A stretch of DNA of 64,000 nucleotides from the NCBI GenBank assembly GCA_031213475.1, contig JARUPZ010000010.1, positions 10,773,917 through 10,837,916 of the forward strand, given 5' to 3'. A program made the position numbers and the translations under genes. The notes below the pieces were generated by a model. That model worked only from the letters and a program-made list of their open reading frames with translations. It did not search any database and had not been told where the DNA came from. This document shows, piece after piece, positions 27,944-33,840 of the stretch (position 1 is the stretch's first letter; the number at the start of each line of letters is the position of its first letter). The DNA comes from Nereocystis luetkeana. Its lineage: Eukaryota > Sar > Phaeophyceae > Laminariales > Laminariaceae.

Positions 27944-30900
27944 CATATTATTTTACCACTGTGTATCTTGTACGGCTACAATTGCAACTCCTCCTACTTC
28001 TATACAGTACCACTCCCGCTGCTATAGGCATATCAGAGATGTTGGCGTATTCCGGAATTGTTCTTCTGTTCCTCCATTTTTTCGATTGAATTCCACATTC
28101 TGTCTGCTCTGAATTTTCAAGATGATCACGGCTGCTCCTCCCCTTAAGCAGGTGCTGAACAGTAGCTTCGAGTCGTGCCTGGGGCTCTACGGTGGCGCGG
28201 CTCTTTTCCTGTGTGGGGGGGTAGTAACAGACTCAGCGTTCCTGGATAACGAAGCGACCGGGATATTCGGGGCGGTGGTCAACGGAGACCTATCAGCCGA
28301 AGAGCGCCTCGACGCCTCCCTGCAGCTGGACGCGTCCTCTTTAGCAGGGAGGAACTTCACGTGCCCCCCGCTCTACGTGTCGGGGACGGTTTTCGAGGGG
28401 AATGTGGCCGTAGGGGGTTACGGCGGAGGCGTTGCGTCCGTGGATGCTTCACTGTCGGTGATCAACTCCACGTTTTATGGAACCATCGGAGGAGCGCTGT
28501 ATTTCGGGACTTCGGACGGCACCGGTCGGGATCAGCTCGAGGTGAGTGATTGAGTGGGTGGGTGTTTCTTTTCCCTCCTACTTCATCCCCGAAATTTCAA
28601 CGCTATCCCACAAACGCCAAGCCCAAAATTGCCACAAACTTAAAACCCCGAATTTCAACCCCAACCCCATCCTAGTCATCCCAAACCCCGACGCCAACCC
28701 CAAAATCCCAACCCCTGCTCCAGCCCGAGCCTCAACCTCTAACCGAAGGCTGCCCCCGACCCCTATCTATGTACCGCCACCCCTACCCTTAGCCCTTAGC
28801 ACTATCCCCAACCGTTATCCCCCCAGCGACGATCTCGCCGAATCGTATCGACAGCAGGGCGGGAGTGAACGCGTTCGTGTTATTTTTTGTGCACTTGTTC
28901 TTGCATTTGCTCTTGCTCTCTCTCAAACGTCTCCGCGACAAGTCTGGTCAGACTTCCCACGCAATGTAGTCCCCATTTCTATTATATATATTTTTCGCGA
29001 TCACGTAAAGCACGTTCCACCTTGTCTCCTTCTAATCTATCTCTTCGATCCCCCCGCCCCTCCCGACCCATCCCGCACGACTCAACTCGAATGGAATCAA
29101 CTCGACTCGAACCAACTGGACCCGACATGGACATGGACTGGACTGGACTGGACTGGACTGGAATGACCTCGATTGGATTGGACTGATCTCGATGCGACAG
29201 CTGGGGGACATCGAGTTCAACCTGAACGACGGGTCGGACCTCAGCCCGGACTTGGTCGGAGCCGCTTTCCTTGTCGAGCGGACGGGTTCCGCCGCCTCCA
29301 ATTCCACGGGGGACGTAAAGGAGATAAACGCCTCCCCTTCCGATTCCTCCCCTTCCTCGTCCTCGTCCTCCTCCTCTTCCTCGGCCTCGGCGGCGGTGGT
29401 GCAAGCTGTTGACGGTGATGGCGTCCTACCCGTAGTGGGAACGGGCCGCGACCTCTACTGCTTCCAGAATACACCGTACGACTGCGAGGGGTACCTCGGA
29501 AGCGCTACGCTTGACTTCTCCGGCAACCTCCGCTGCGGAGCGTGCGAGGGCGACGCCTTCACGGGTATTGGAACTCCAGGGGGTGCTCCGACACCGTCCC
29601 CTGTATCGGTAGATGATGACGATGGGCTCTCGAAGGTTGGTCAGGAGCGGGCGCAGGGGGGGACCCCTGGGCCGACTCCGGTTGGGGGACTCCGGAGCAG
29701 CAGCAGCGGGAGTGGTAGTGGCGGTGGCGTTGCGGGGGCAGGGGGGGGAGGGGACCCGGAGCTGTTGGGGGTGACGGGGGACAAGAGGTGGGTGGTGGTG
29801 GGGCTTATCGCGGTGCTTGCAGGCGCGTTGCTGGTGTGTCTGTGCCTGGTGACAGTGTGCCGGGTAGGCGCGGGGGGCAAAGCGAAGAGGGAGAGGCGGA
29901 AGGCTAGCAGGGGGGGGGGGCGGAGGCCCCCCCTGGGGTCCATGGGCGGGGGGACGGGGAGCAACGGGGTTCCCCCCACCCTGTCAGCGTCAGACGAGAT
30001 GCTGCTTGCCGATGGAGGGAGGCAGAAGTTTTTGGCGGGAGGTGCGACGGCGAGAGGCGCCGTGGTGGGAGGCGCGATGCCTGGAACTGCTGCTGCCGCT
30101 ACCGCCGCCGTTGCTGTTGCGGAGTCTCCGAGCTCCGTGCGGAGCGAGACCCGGTTCTTTGCCGTCTCTCCAGGGGCGTCTACCGCGGCAAACGGTAACT
30201 CTAACGGCGATGGTGGCGCCGGGTCCCGCGGAGACTCCCGTAGGGCGCGCGAGGCTGCGCGCCAGAAGATAATGGCCCACGTATCAGCGGAGGCAGACAA
30301 GCGAACCGACGAGGTCTTCTGGAAGTCGGCGTCCAGTGGTTGGGGCGGGGGCAGGGGGTCCGGAATGGTCGTAGCCCCGGTGGCGGACACCCCTACCAGG
30401 GACGGCTTCACCGCTCTCTCTCGCACGACGGCAAACGCGATGACGACAGCGACGAAAACGCGAAGCCCTAGGGAAACGCGCAGCCCTACGAAGAAAAGAG
30501 AAGTGCCTGCGGCCGGGGAAAGGGGAGGAGTCGGCGTAGGCGGGGCCAGGGGGCCGCACCGCAGGAACAGAAGATCACCGGCTGACACCGAGCGAGAGCG
30601 CGGTCGGGACCGAGGGCGAGGGCGCGGGTCTCGCAGCCCTACAGAGGAAGGGGCAACGCGTGGCGAGAATGGAGGAGTCGCCTCGGGGGACACGGACAGG
30701 GGGGGGGCAGGTGTCAGGCCGAGAGGCAGGGCAGAGGTGAGGGGGAGGGCGCCGTTTTCTGGGCGTGCGATGAAAAACTCCGATCGGGGTAGTCAGAGCC
30801 TTAGCAACAGCAACAACAGCCTTAGCGAGAGTCGCAGTCGGGGTCACAGCCAGAGCAAGAGCCGTAGCCAGAGCCGTAGTCACAGCGGTCCAAGGCAAGC

Positions 30901-31633
30901 GGTTGGTCCGGAAACGGGTGCCTCCTCCCCGGCCTCGAAACTGCCTTCCGAGGACACGGGTCAAATGCGGGCTAGGAAGACCCTGGCGGGGGGAGCGCGC
31001 CTCCCGATCCCGATCAGCACCGCTCGGCGCTCGTCGGGTGGAACGGGGGGAGGTGGGCCTCCCGGTACCGCGGCTGCGGCGGCTGCGGCGGCAGTGGCGG
31101 CGACGGTGGTGCCGGGTCCGCCGGAGGAGGCTTCGGAGGTGGAAGCTTCAGAGGTGGACGCGGTGGTGGGGGAGGGAGAGAGAAAGATGGAGCGGCAGGT
31201 GTCTCGGTCGGTAGATAATACTCGGTCTTCGGTAGACTCTGCGCCCGGTGTGTCGGCGTGGGAGCCGGACATGGCAAACAGCAGCATGGTGTCCGAGGAT
31301 AATCCCGTCTATCCGCAGCATCGGGTGTGGAGCGCGAGCCCGAAGCGCATGCTGGTGAGGCTCGGGAGCATGGGTAGCTCCCGGCCCGGGCGCAGCAACT
31401 CGACGCGAGAGCGAAGGCAGCACGGCTCCTCGTCTGAGCTGGGCGGGCCAGGGGTGGGGCCAGGGGGGGCGGGGGAGGAGTCGGGGTGGGCGCCGGAGCT
31501 GTATCGGCCGGTAGTGAAGAAGAAGGGCAGTGCAAAGGTCTACAGCGGTAAGTTTGACTCTAAGAGGAGTGACTGGTCGGCTAGGGGGAAGGTCGAGTGG
31601 GACAGGTATCCCAGAACCAGCGAATCTAAGTGA
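4862..31633 (+). CDS. Beta-helix (POMP-repeat) single-pass membrane protein, 4 exons
   Basis: Joining 4862-5362, 21942-22175, 28152-28541 and 29201-31633 gives about 1185 codons, with every junction in phase 0 and GT/AG borders. Residues 1-31 look like a signal peptide (basic start, Leu-rich core, AVSA before the likely cut). Residues 32 to about 375 carry repeats of the polymorphic outer membrane protein/right-handed beta-helix type: GGA followed by I, V or F, and FxxN motifs such as SFIGN, CTFERN, AFLDN and VFEGN. A Cys-containing membrane-proximal part (CFQNTPYDCEGY) follows Ser-rich linkers. A transmembrane helix covers about 572-594, followed at once by basic residues and a roughly 590-residue Gly/Ser/Arg-rich tail with SR-like runs. 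The architecture predicts a plasma-membrane or wall-facing surface protein with an N-terminal ectodomain. Function and ligand are unknown. Further exons inside the long introns cannot be excluded. Confidence 0.8.
6013..6124. repeat. 56-bp tandem duplication
   Basis: Two nearly identical 56-bp units begin ATTAACCACTGC at 6013 and 6069. Each contains a CTATTAATAG palindrome and ends with the CTGTGATCACTCATCCTACAGG segment split over the junction. Confidence 0.85.
6359..6704 (-). mobile_element. tRNA-derived SINE, copy 1
   Basis: Full-length copy on the minus strand. The tRNA-like head lies at the right end (GGTGGTTCAAGTGG for the A-box, GGTTCGAGCCC for the B-box when read on minus). The body includes GAGAGCGCCTTGCAGCG. 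An A-tail appears as the T-run at 6361-6383. About 345 bp in all, matching the copies at 8664, 10042, 15971 and 23087. Confidence 0.9.
6764..6840. mobile_element. MITE family B, copy 1 (GAACCGCAGTCCC termini)
   Basis: A 77-bp perfect-looking foldback. TAGAACCGCAGTCCCATTTT at the left is mirrored by AAAACGGGACTGCGATTCTA at the right, with GGGGACAAA and TTTGTCCCC inside. The left end overlaps a CTATTAATAG palindrome (6757-6766). Confidence 0.85.
7075..8222 (+). mobile_element. (AC)n-tailed retroposon-like element, copy 1
   Basis: About 1.1 kb, alignable along its length with 19745-21058. Shared landmarks in order are GCAGCGCCGCGCATCCGC, G-rich AGGAG repeats, GCAAGGCACCAGGC, the T-rich middle, TGACCACAGAGCTT, and GACGGGTAGAAAGAACGG followed by TTTGATGTGAAAACACACAC. 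Two homologous internal modules (GGTAGCAAGG..CACCAG..) suggest an old internal duplication. The common 3' end with an AC-rich tail and variable 5' ends is the usual mark of target-primed reverse transcription. No reverse transcriptase is visible. Confidence 0.65.
8244..8306. repeat. Single-copy foldback (GCCAGGAATATAATACCC)
   Basis: GCCAGGAATATAATACCCGT and its near complement GGGTATTGTATTCCCGGC face each other around a loop of about 16 nt. This is a 63-bp MITE-like hairpin with no second copy recognised here. Confidence 0.65.
8516..8603. mobile_element. MITE family B, copy 2
   Basis: CCCTTTTAGAACCGCAGTCC at the left and GGGACTGCGGTTCTAAAGGG at the right bracket a short centre containing GGGGACAAA and TTTGTACCC. 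It has the same terminal structure as the copies at 6764, 12260, 12727 and 22928. Confidence 0.85.
8664..9014 (+). mobile_element. tRNA-derived SINE, copy 2 (reference copy)
   Basis: The plus-strand copy shows the pol III signals best. A-box TGGTTCAAGTGG (8674-8685) fits TRGYNNARNNGG, and B-box GGTTCGAGCCC (8717-8727) fits GGTTCGANNCC. A non-tRNA body of about 250 bp follows, then an A-rich tail (8984-9014). The head is not called a functional tRNA gene because it runs on into the SINE body and recurs with it in five other places. Confidence 0.92.
10042..10372 (+). mobile_element. tRNA-derived SINE, copy 3
   Basis: Head, A-box, B-box and body match copy 2 closely, with a 4-bp shorter head. 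It ends in A6 followed by (TA)n. TATATAT stands on both sides and may be a target duplication, but the low complexity makes this uncertain. Confidence 0.9.
12260..12355. mobile_element. MITE family B, copy 3 (diverged)
   Basis: CCCTTTAGAACTCCAGTCCC at the left and CGAGACTGCAGTGCCAAAAA at the right, with internal GGGGACAAA and TTGTCCCCT. It has more substitutions than the other copies. Confidence 0.75.
12727..12815. mobile_element. MITE family B, copy 4
   Basis: CCCTTTTAGGACCGCAGTCC and GGACTGCAGTACTAAAAGG form the terminal inverted repeats. GGGGACAAA and TTTGTCCCC lie inside. Confidence 0.85.
13856..14130 (-). mobile_element. tRNA-derived SINE, copy 4 (headless)
   Basis: The A-tail (T-run 13856-13872) and body align with the other SINE copies, but the element stops at TTTTGCAAATAAAGT, just where the tRNA head would begin. 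It therefore lacks A- and B-boxes and cannot be an active pol III template. 5' truncation during reverse transcription is the simplest explanation. Confidence 0.85.
15555..15906 (+). mobile_element. (AC)n-tailed retroposon-like element, copy 2 (5'-truncated)
   Basis: It starts at the G-run before CACGACAGATTGTTTCTC and matches the 3' third of the copy at 19745-21058. It ends GGTAGAAAGAACGGTTTAATG then GAAGAACACACACAC. Confidence 0.8.
15971..16330 (-). mobile_element. tRNA-derived SINE, copy 5
   Basis: Full-length minus-strand copy with a tail of ATTTTT-type repeats instead of a pure T-run. Body and tRNA head are intact, with the B-box read as GGTTCGAGCCC on minus. Confidence 0.9.
16395..16520 (+). 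repeat. Diverged 3' end of the (AC)n-tailed family
   Basis: GATGAAGGATCAGGGCGGATA, then CCGGATGTTGACGGGTA and GAACGAACGGTTTATT (present twice) followed by GTGAAAACACCCACA, resemble the last 90 bases of the (AC)n-tailed element. The ending is internally duplicated. Confidence 0.5.
16645..18045. mobile_element. hAT-type DNA transposon, non-autonomous
   Basis: A 1401-bp element starting CAAGGTTGTGTTCGGTAAGG and ending with the complement (CCTTACCGAACACAACCTTG). The same 8-bp word ATATATTC flanks both sides (16637-16644 and 18046-18053). An 8-bp duplication and CAAGG termini are hallmarks of the hAT superfamily. Subterminal blocks of about 360 bp (16680-17060 and 17690-18020) are built from repeats of TACCGGTACCGAGAAGTTCG and GTTCGGTACGTTCGGTAC and are near-copies of each other. 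The 17100-17650 core carries open frames. No DDE catalytic core or dimerisation domain is present, so the element would need a transposase from elsewhere. Confidence 0.92.
17110..17640 (+). pseudogene. Coding remnant inside the hAT element
   Basis: One frame (to 17450) reads a low-complexity Ala/Gly/Pro stretch. An overlapping frame from about 17415 reads AETLKAIDEFVVPEGYRREG and then a Cys/His-rich cluster (CRYYC, APCRSKKH, VPCVMH). The cluster is compatible with a transposase N-terminal zinc finger of the kind hAT proteins carry, but I cannot match a BED finger exactly. The change of frame implies either an intron or a frameshift. It runs into subterminal repeats without a stop of its own, so no complete protein is likely. 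Confidence 0.4.
18065..18169. mobile_element. MITE family A, copy 2
   Basis: A 105-bp element with TTACGGGGGGCC and GGTCCCCCGTAA termini, TA on both sides, and the same AT-rich centre as the copies at 2940 and 27073. It lies 12 bp right of the hAT target duplication. Confidence 0.88.
18228..18256. repeat. MITE family B, right half only
   Basis: AGCGAGACTGCAGTCCTAAAAG matches the right terminus of MITE family B, but no left half is nearby. This is a truncated copy next to the Harbinger-like element. Confidence 0.5.
18291..19118 (+). mobile_element. PIF/Harbinger-like element with conserved ORF, copy 1
   Basis: An 828-bp element with terminal inverted repeats GACCTATGCCAATGG and CCATTGGCATAGGTC that continue imperfectly for about 40 bp. 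TAA flanks both ends (18288-18290, 19119-19121). A 3-bp TWA duplication is typical of PIF/Harbinger. A second copy lies at 57003-57833 in the opposite orientation, flanked by TTA. A related site without the insertion (GAAACATGTTCTAAGAG, about 16581-16597) shows a single TAA. The internal ORF has no recognisable DDE or Myb motif, so this is probably a non-autonomous derivative. Confidence 0.85.
18500..18937 (+). CDS. Unidentified ORF carried by the Harbinger-like element
   Basis: A 145-codon frame occupies the middle of the element. It includes LDLDIDSAHGQPTRYLASPT, then GLGGESLPAASYGILPNL, GQMFFYHTPGQLPPHDTGHG and a C-terminal DAIVGFVDQCLSRTRNLAAS. The copy at 57003-57833 encodes nearly the same residues, with one frameshift where a run of seven T has become six. 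I do not recognise the family. It shows no zinc finger, transmembrane segment or transposase triad. The initiator may lie further 5', since similarity between the copies extends upstream. It could be a transposon accessory protein exon or a captured host fragment. Confidence 0.5.
   Translation: MRRSTLDLDIDSAHGQPTRYLASPTNIDDGLEDIRWIHGLGGESLPAASYGILPNLKTSVFFAIRDGWRSFVFCFVHTSGQMFFYHTPGQLPPHDTGHGVKTVTLGWVGAPNERTPFRIHDAIVGFVDQCLSRTRNLAASNQRSA
19570..19745. repeat. Degenerate CCCGGGTA-type repeats
   Basis: Several copies of (A/T)ACCCGGGTA-like words occur in variable spacing (CATACCCGGGTAAATACCCG, ACCCAATCGGGTA). The same kind of sequence recurs at 41900-42250 and around 61320-61380. Confidence 0.45.
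19745..21058 (+). mobile_element. (AC)n-tailed retroposon-like element, copy 3 (longest)
   Basis: About 1.3 kb and the most complete copy, matching 7075-8222 over its whole length and 15555-15906 over its 3' third. The 5' part has a 144-codon frame (19750-20184) reading VGKWYRGILEAAERFMVRWH followed by an Arg/Gly-rich basic tail. That could be the end of a gag- or ORF1-like protein, but this is only a suggestion. The 3' end is GACGGGTAGAAAGAACGG, then TTTAATGTGAAGAA and (AC)n. Confidence 0.65.
21106..21470. repeat. Degenerate CAGG/CAGA tetranucleotide repeat
   Basis: About 365 bp of AGGCAGACAGGCAGG-type sequence, imperfect throughout. The open frames over it on both strands (Cys/Leu-rich on minus, Arg/Gln-rich on plus) are repeat artefacts. 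Confidence 0.85.
21598..21652 (+). mobile_element. (AC)n-tailed family, extreme 3' end only
   Basis: CTGCTGGATGTCGACGGGTA, then GAAAGAACGGTTTAATGTGA and a 20-bp AC tract. It contains only the last 45 bases of the family and is thus a severely 5'-truncated copy. Confidence 0.8.
21942..22175 (+). CDS. Gene 1 exon 2: beta-helix repeats
   Basis: The exon starts after CACGAAACAG and ends before GTGAGAGG, 78 codons, phase 0 at both ends. It encodes IYSSSESGSSGGAFVN, then NSSFIGNLAQDRGGAI and a CTFERN motif, ending SPGVDVT. The GGA/FxxN alternation is the beta-helix repeat pattern. Exon 1 ends GGA and this exon begins IY, restoring GGAIY. Confidence 0.85.
22351..22370. repeat. GGAACAGGT palindrome
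   Basis: GGAACAGGTACACCTGTTCC has perfect 9-bp arms and a 2-bp spacer. A third GAAACAGGTAC follows 15 bp on. It could be a dimeric protein-binding site or a chance hairpin. Confidence 0.35.
22796..22850 (-). mobile_element. (AC)n-tailed family, 3' end, reversed
   Basis: GTGTGTGTGTTCTTCACAT followed by CCGTTCTTTCTACCCGTCGA is the reverse complement of the family's 3' end with its AC tail. Only about 50 bases are present. Confidence 0.75.
22928..22987. mobile_element. MITE family B, copy 5 (internally deleted)
   Basis: CCCCTTTAGCACCGCACTCC and GGGACTGGGGTCCTAAAAGG termini are only about 20 bp apart, so the AT-rich centre of other copies has been lost. Confidence 0.7.
23087..23430 (-). mobile_element. 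tRNA-derived SINE, copy 6
   Basis: Complete minus-strand copy with T-run tail, body and tRNA head ending CCACCGGGGCGAC on plus. Minor indels occur in the body (CCTCTACCCACGCGGC). Confidence 0.9.
23870..24134 (+). mobile_element. Poly(C)-tailed retroposon-like repeat, copy 1 (5'-truncated)
   Basis: It starts near ACCGGAAATAAAGTAACG and carries GCAAGTCCGTCTCACAAGCG, then CGCTTCGCGCTTGGTGCAAG and TATGGCCATACGACTACGGC. It ends in a run of more than 20 C. It matches the 3' half of the copies at 39561 and 54685. Confidence 0.8.
25949..26113 (+). pseudogene. Relic beta-helix exon with in-frame stop
   Basis: Between an AG (GCTGAG) and a donor GTGAGACG lies a 165-bp frame of 55 codons, phase 0 at both ends like every true exon of the gene. 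It reads ADESAAVHLDGCTFRANSP, stop (26066-26068), RFPGVDVAEMPASPP. The GCTFRAN motif and the PGVDV ending resemble exon 2 (CTFERN, SPGVDVT). It looks like a duplicated beta-helix exon that has decayed. It could also be a rarely spliced poison exon, or a sequencing error could have created the stop. Confidence 0.45.
27073..27179. mobile_element. MITE family A, copy 3
   Basis: A 107-bp element with TTACGGGGGACCATAGTAAA and TTTTCTGTGGTCCCCCGTAA ends and TA on both sides. Confidence 0.88.
27796..27943. repeat. (CTA)n microsatellite
   Basis: About 148 bp of CTA triplets, interrupted once by TATTAATAC. The poly-Leu frame over it is an artefact. Confidence 0.95.
28152..28541 (+). CDS. Gene 1 exon 3: beta-helix repeats
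   Basis: 130 codons between acceptor CTTAAGCAG and donor GTGAGTGATTGA, phase 0 at both ends. Motifs in order: SSFESC, LYGGAALF, SAFLDNEATG, TVFEGNVAVGGYGGGVAS and NSTFYGTIGGALYFG. The exon ends GRDQLE. Confidence 0.85.
28542..29200 (+). other. Gene 1 intron 3 (659 bp)
   Basis: It runs from GTGAGTGATTGAG to GATGCGACAG. The middle is C/A-rich (CCCCAACCCC-like). Near its 3' end is a GGACTGGACTGGACT pentanucleotide repeat (about 29128-29162). I recognise nothing else. Confidence 0.8.
29201..31633 (+). CDS. Gene 1 exon 4: stalk, transmembrane helix and basic tail
   Basis: 810 codons plus TGA, starting LGDIEFNLNDGSDL after the acceptor GATGCGACAG. Ser-rich and Gly-rich linkers flank a Cys-rich patch. 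A transmembrane helix (WVVVGLIAVLAGALLVCLCL, near 29790-29850) is followed by KAKRERRK, consistent with a cytoplasmic tail. The tail contains Arg/Ser runs (GHSQSKSRSQSRSHS) and Ala/Gly runs. GTAAGT at 31548 is a good donor, so an alternative C-terminus could be spliced from there. The minus-strand open frame of about 350 codons over this exon is a composition shadow. Confidence 0.85.
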   Translation: MGDIEFNLNDGSDLSPDLVGAAFLVERTGSAASNSTGDVKEINASPSDSSPSSSSSSSSSSASAAVVQAVDGDGVLPVVGTGRDLYCFQNTPYDCEGYLGSATLDFSGNLRCGACEGDAFTGIGTPGGAPTPSPVSVDDDDGLSKVGQERAQGGTPGPTPVGGLRSSSSGSGSGGGVAGAGGGGDPELLGVTGDKRWVVVGLIAVLAGALLVCLCLVTVCRVGAGGKAKRERRKASRGGGRRPPLGSMGGGTGSNGVPPTLSASDEMLLADGGRQKFLAGGATARGAVVGGAMPGTAAAATAAVAVAESPSSVRSETRFFAVSPGASTAANGNSNGDGGAGSRGDSRRAREAARQKIMAHVSAEADKRTDEVFWKSASSGWGGGRGSGMVVAPVADTPTRDGFTALSRTTANAMTTATKTRSPRETRSPTKKREVPAAGERGGVGVGGARGPHRRNRRSPADTERERGRDRGRGRGSRSPTEEGATRGENGGVASGDTDRGGAGVRPRGRAEVRGRAPFSGRAMKNSDRGSQSLSNSNNSLSESRSRGHSQSKSRSQSRSHSGPRQAVGPETGASSPASKLPSEDTGQMRARKTLAGGARLPIPISTARRSSGGTGGGGPPGTAAAAAAAAVAATVVPGPPEEASEVEASEVDAVVGEGERKMERQVSRSVDNTRSSVDSAPGVSAWEPDMANSSMVSEDNPVYPQHRVWSASPKRMLVRLGSMGSSRPGRSNSTRERRQHGSSSELGGPGVGPGGAGEESGWAPELYRPVVKKKGSAKVYSGKFDSKRSDWSARGKVEWDRYPRTSESK

Positions 31634-33329
31634 ACGAGCCGAGGGAGGGGAAGGAGTGAGTGGTGCGCGGGGGGCGGCGAGTGGGCTGAAGCGGTCTCAC
31701 AAAACTGAATTAGCGATGCTGGGGATGGGGAGGAGATTTTGAGGGGGTGGGGTGGGGTTGGCGAGGGGGTGAAGCGGGAGTGGGGAGGCAAAGGGGACTA
31801 ACGCGGGTCTCATGTCTCCCGGGCTAGACTGGAGCGATTTGAGAAGTTCGGTCTACATGGGCAGGAAGAGTTGCTGAGTAACGCTACCTCCCCCCGCCCC
31901 CCCAATCCCCAATCCTCCTTTCGAAAGGGGCTCACCACCCCCGCCCGCCGCTGATTGGCCCCCTGCTGATTAATCTGCTCCTTGTTGGTCCGTTGCTGAT
32001 TGGCTCGCTGCTGATTGGTCCGGGTAGACGGCCAGAGCACTAAAGGTGTCTGACGCGCCGGCTTGGATCGCCTCCCCCCCCTCCCCCCCGCGGGTGTCGC
32101 ATTTGTCGTCGTAGTGGTGGAGGTTGAGGGACAAGACGGGCAGGCAGTGTTTTTTCGTGCCGTGACGAGACTTTCCTTGGTACGTCCGTCACTTTTTTCC
32201 CCCCCCCCTCTCTTTTTCGTTTTTTTGTTTTCGTTTTTTACATGGGGGGGTCGAAGGCTCCATTACTTTCATTCAGCGGTGACGACTACTGTTGTCGCTG
32301 GTGCTGCTGTTGGTTTTGGTAGTGACGGTCGTGGTGGAGCTGCTGCTGCTTGCTGCTGGTGTTGTTTGGTGCTGTTGTCTTTGGTTTGTGCTGTTGACAG
32401 CTACTGTGGAGCGAGCGGGGTGTCTGGCTAAAGTTGTGGCGACGGGGCGGGGGGGATGTCAGGGGTATATATAACATGCCGTATTTGTTTTCGCTTCTCG
32501 GGCCCATGGTTGGAAGGAAGGCGGGCGGCAACATGGTACCAGGTATCGTACTTTGGTAAGAACGTAGACTACTGCTGTACGTTTCGTGCCCTGACGCATA
32601 CAGTCTCGCGCGTGCTACCACAGTAAGTCTCCACCCGCAGGAAGGAGTTCCACCACGATAGGTGGCCTAGGCCTTCCGGGAGAGAGGGACGGGGGGGGGG
32701 AAGCGTTCATCGGCCGACCAAGTTCGTGGCCACGCTCTTGGGTATTTTCCTTAAGGCAGACGGGTGAGGAAGTATTTATTACATAGGGGGGGGGGGTGCG
32801 CTGAAATCGAATGCTGCTTGCTCTGTTGTCTTTTTTTTGTTTTTTTTTGTTTGTGCTGGGGAGAACGGTATCTTCCCTTCCCTCTGCCTAGTCTATACGT
32901 CTGCTGCACTGCTGTCCAGTAGTATTAACGGAGTAGTCGGACGGAAACTTCCAGGAAATGTTCAATCACTAGTGACAGGGGGAAAAGTGGTACGCGGTTC
33001 GGAATAATAAAAAAATATCGAAAGCGGTGCAGCTGCGTCGTGACCGATTTCTGGACTGTTTCAGGTCCGGGTTGGGGTCAGGGTAAACGTAGGCCGAGGT
33101 TTAGGGGTTGCGTTGGGTCCACCTTAATCCAGCTAGAAAGTGCTTCCTAGCTCGCTATAACGTGCGATAGAGAACAGCCCAACCCCGGAAAAATCTACCG
33201 CCGGAGTCGTCGCGTGCAATGTATACATAGTCCAAGAAACGTTCCAGTAATATTCGGGGATTTTTCCGGGGTCGTAATGATGGGGTAACGTTCCGGCATC
33301 GTACCAAGAGTGTTCGAACATTTGTGCCT

Positions 33330-33430
33330 GGAGTGTGTGAAGATCGTTCCAGAGTCGTTCCGAGACCGCTCCAGGATCGTTCCAGGGCCGTTCTAGACAC
33401 ATTCCAGAATCATTCCGGGACCGTTTCTCG
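33330..33430. repeat. 11-bp minisatellite (ATCGTTCCAGG)
   Basis: Degenerate 11-bp units (GATCGTTCCAG, AGTCGTTCCGAG, ATCGTTCCAGG, ATCATTCCGGG) run without a gap. Looser relatives extend left to about 33240. Confidence 0.65.
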
Positions 33431-33549
33431 CGCTCTTCACGCTGCACTTTGCGACGCTGTTGTATCCAGCTCGTTGTGTGAACAGCAAGCTTGCCGTCAT
33501 GCAGTACTCGAGCCAAACGCACCGCATGGATCGATCGAATACCTGTTCT

Positions 33550-33840
33550 TGACTGATTCGTTGGTTGATTGATTGATGAATTGATTGGTTGGTAGATGGA
33601 TTGCTTGTATGCTTGATTGATTGATTGATTGGGTGATTGAGTGTTGGTTGATCGGTTGCTTGATGGAATTGCGATCGCATAACTGAATGGTTTGATTTGG
33701 TTAATCGATTTATCAATTGATTGATGTAGTGGTCGATTTCTTTAACCAATAGACAAATCGATGAATTGATTTGAGTGCGTGTTCGGCTAGTTTTGTGTTC
33801 GATTGGTTAGTTGATTTATTCGATTGCTAAAAACAACCGA
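33550..33840. repeat. GATT-rich simple repeat
   Basis: Degenerate (TTGA)n/(GATT)n for about 290 bp. The Asn/Gln-rich minus frame over it is an artefact. Confidence 0.85.

Larger units (their letters stand above)
22176..28151 (+). other. Gene 1 intron 2 (6 kb)
   Basis: It runs from GTGAGAGG to CCCTTAAGCAG. It holds a truncated (AC)n-tailed copy, a short MITE B, a SINE, a poly(C)-tailed repeat, a relic beta-helix exon (25949-26113), a MITE A and a CTA microsatellite. I recognise nothing in about 24300-25500 or 26700-27050. Confidence 0.75.

Noticed and set aside
27739-28089. Poly-leucine protein
   Set aside because: Translation of a (CTA)n microsatellite.
29641-30693. Minus-strand open frame of about 350 codons
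   Set aside because: It lies entirely over exon 4 of gene 1, is Pro/Arg/Ser-rich from GC-biased codons and shows no domain or splice support.
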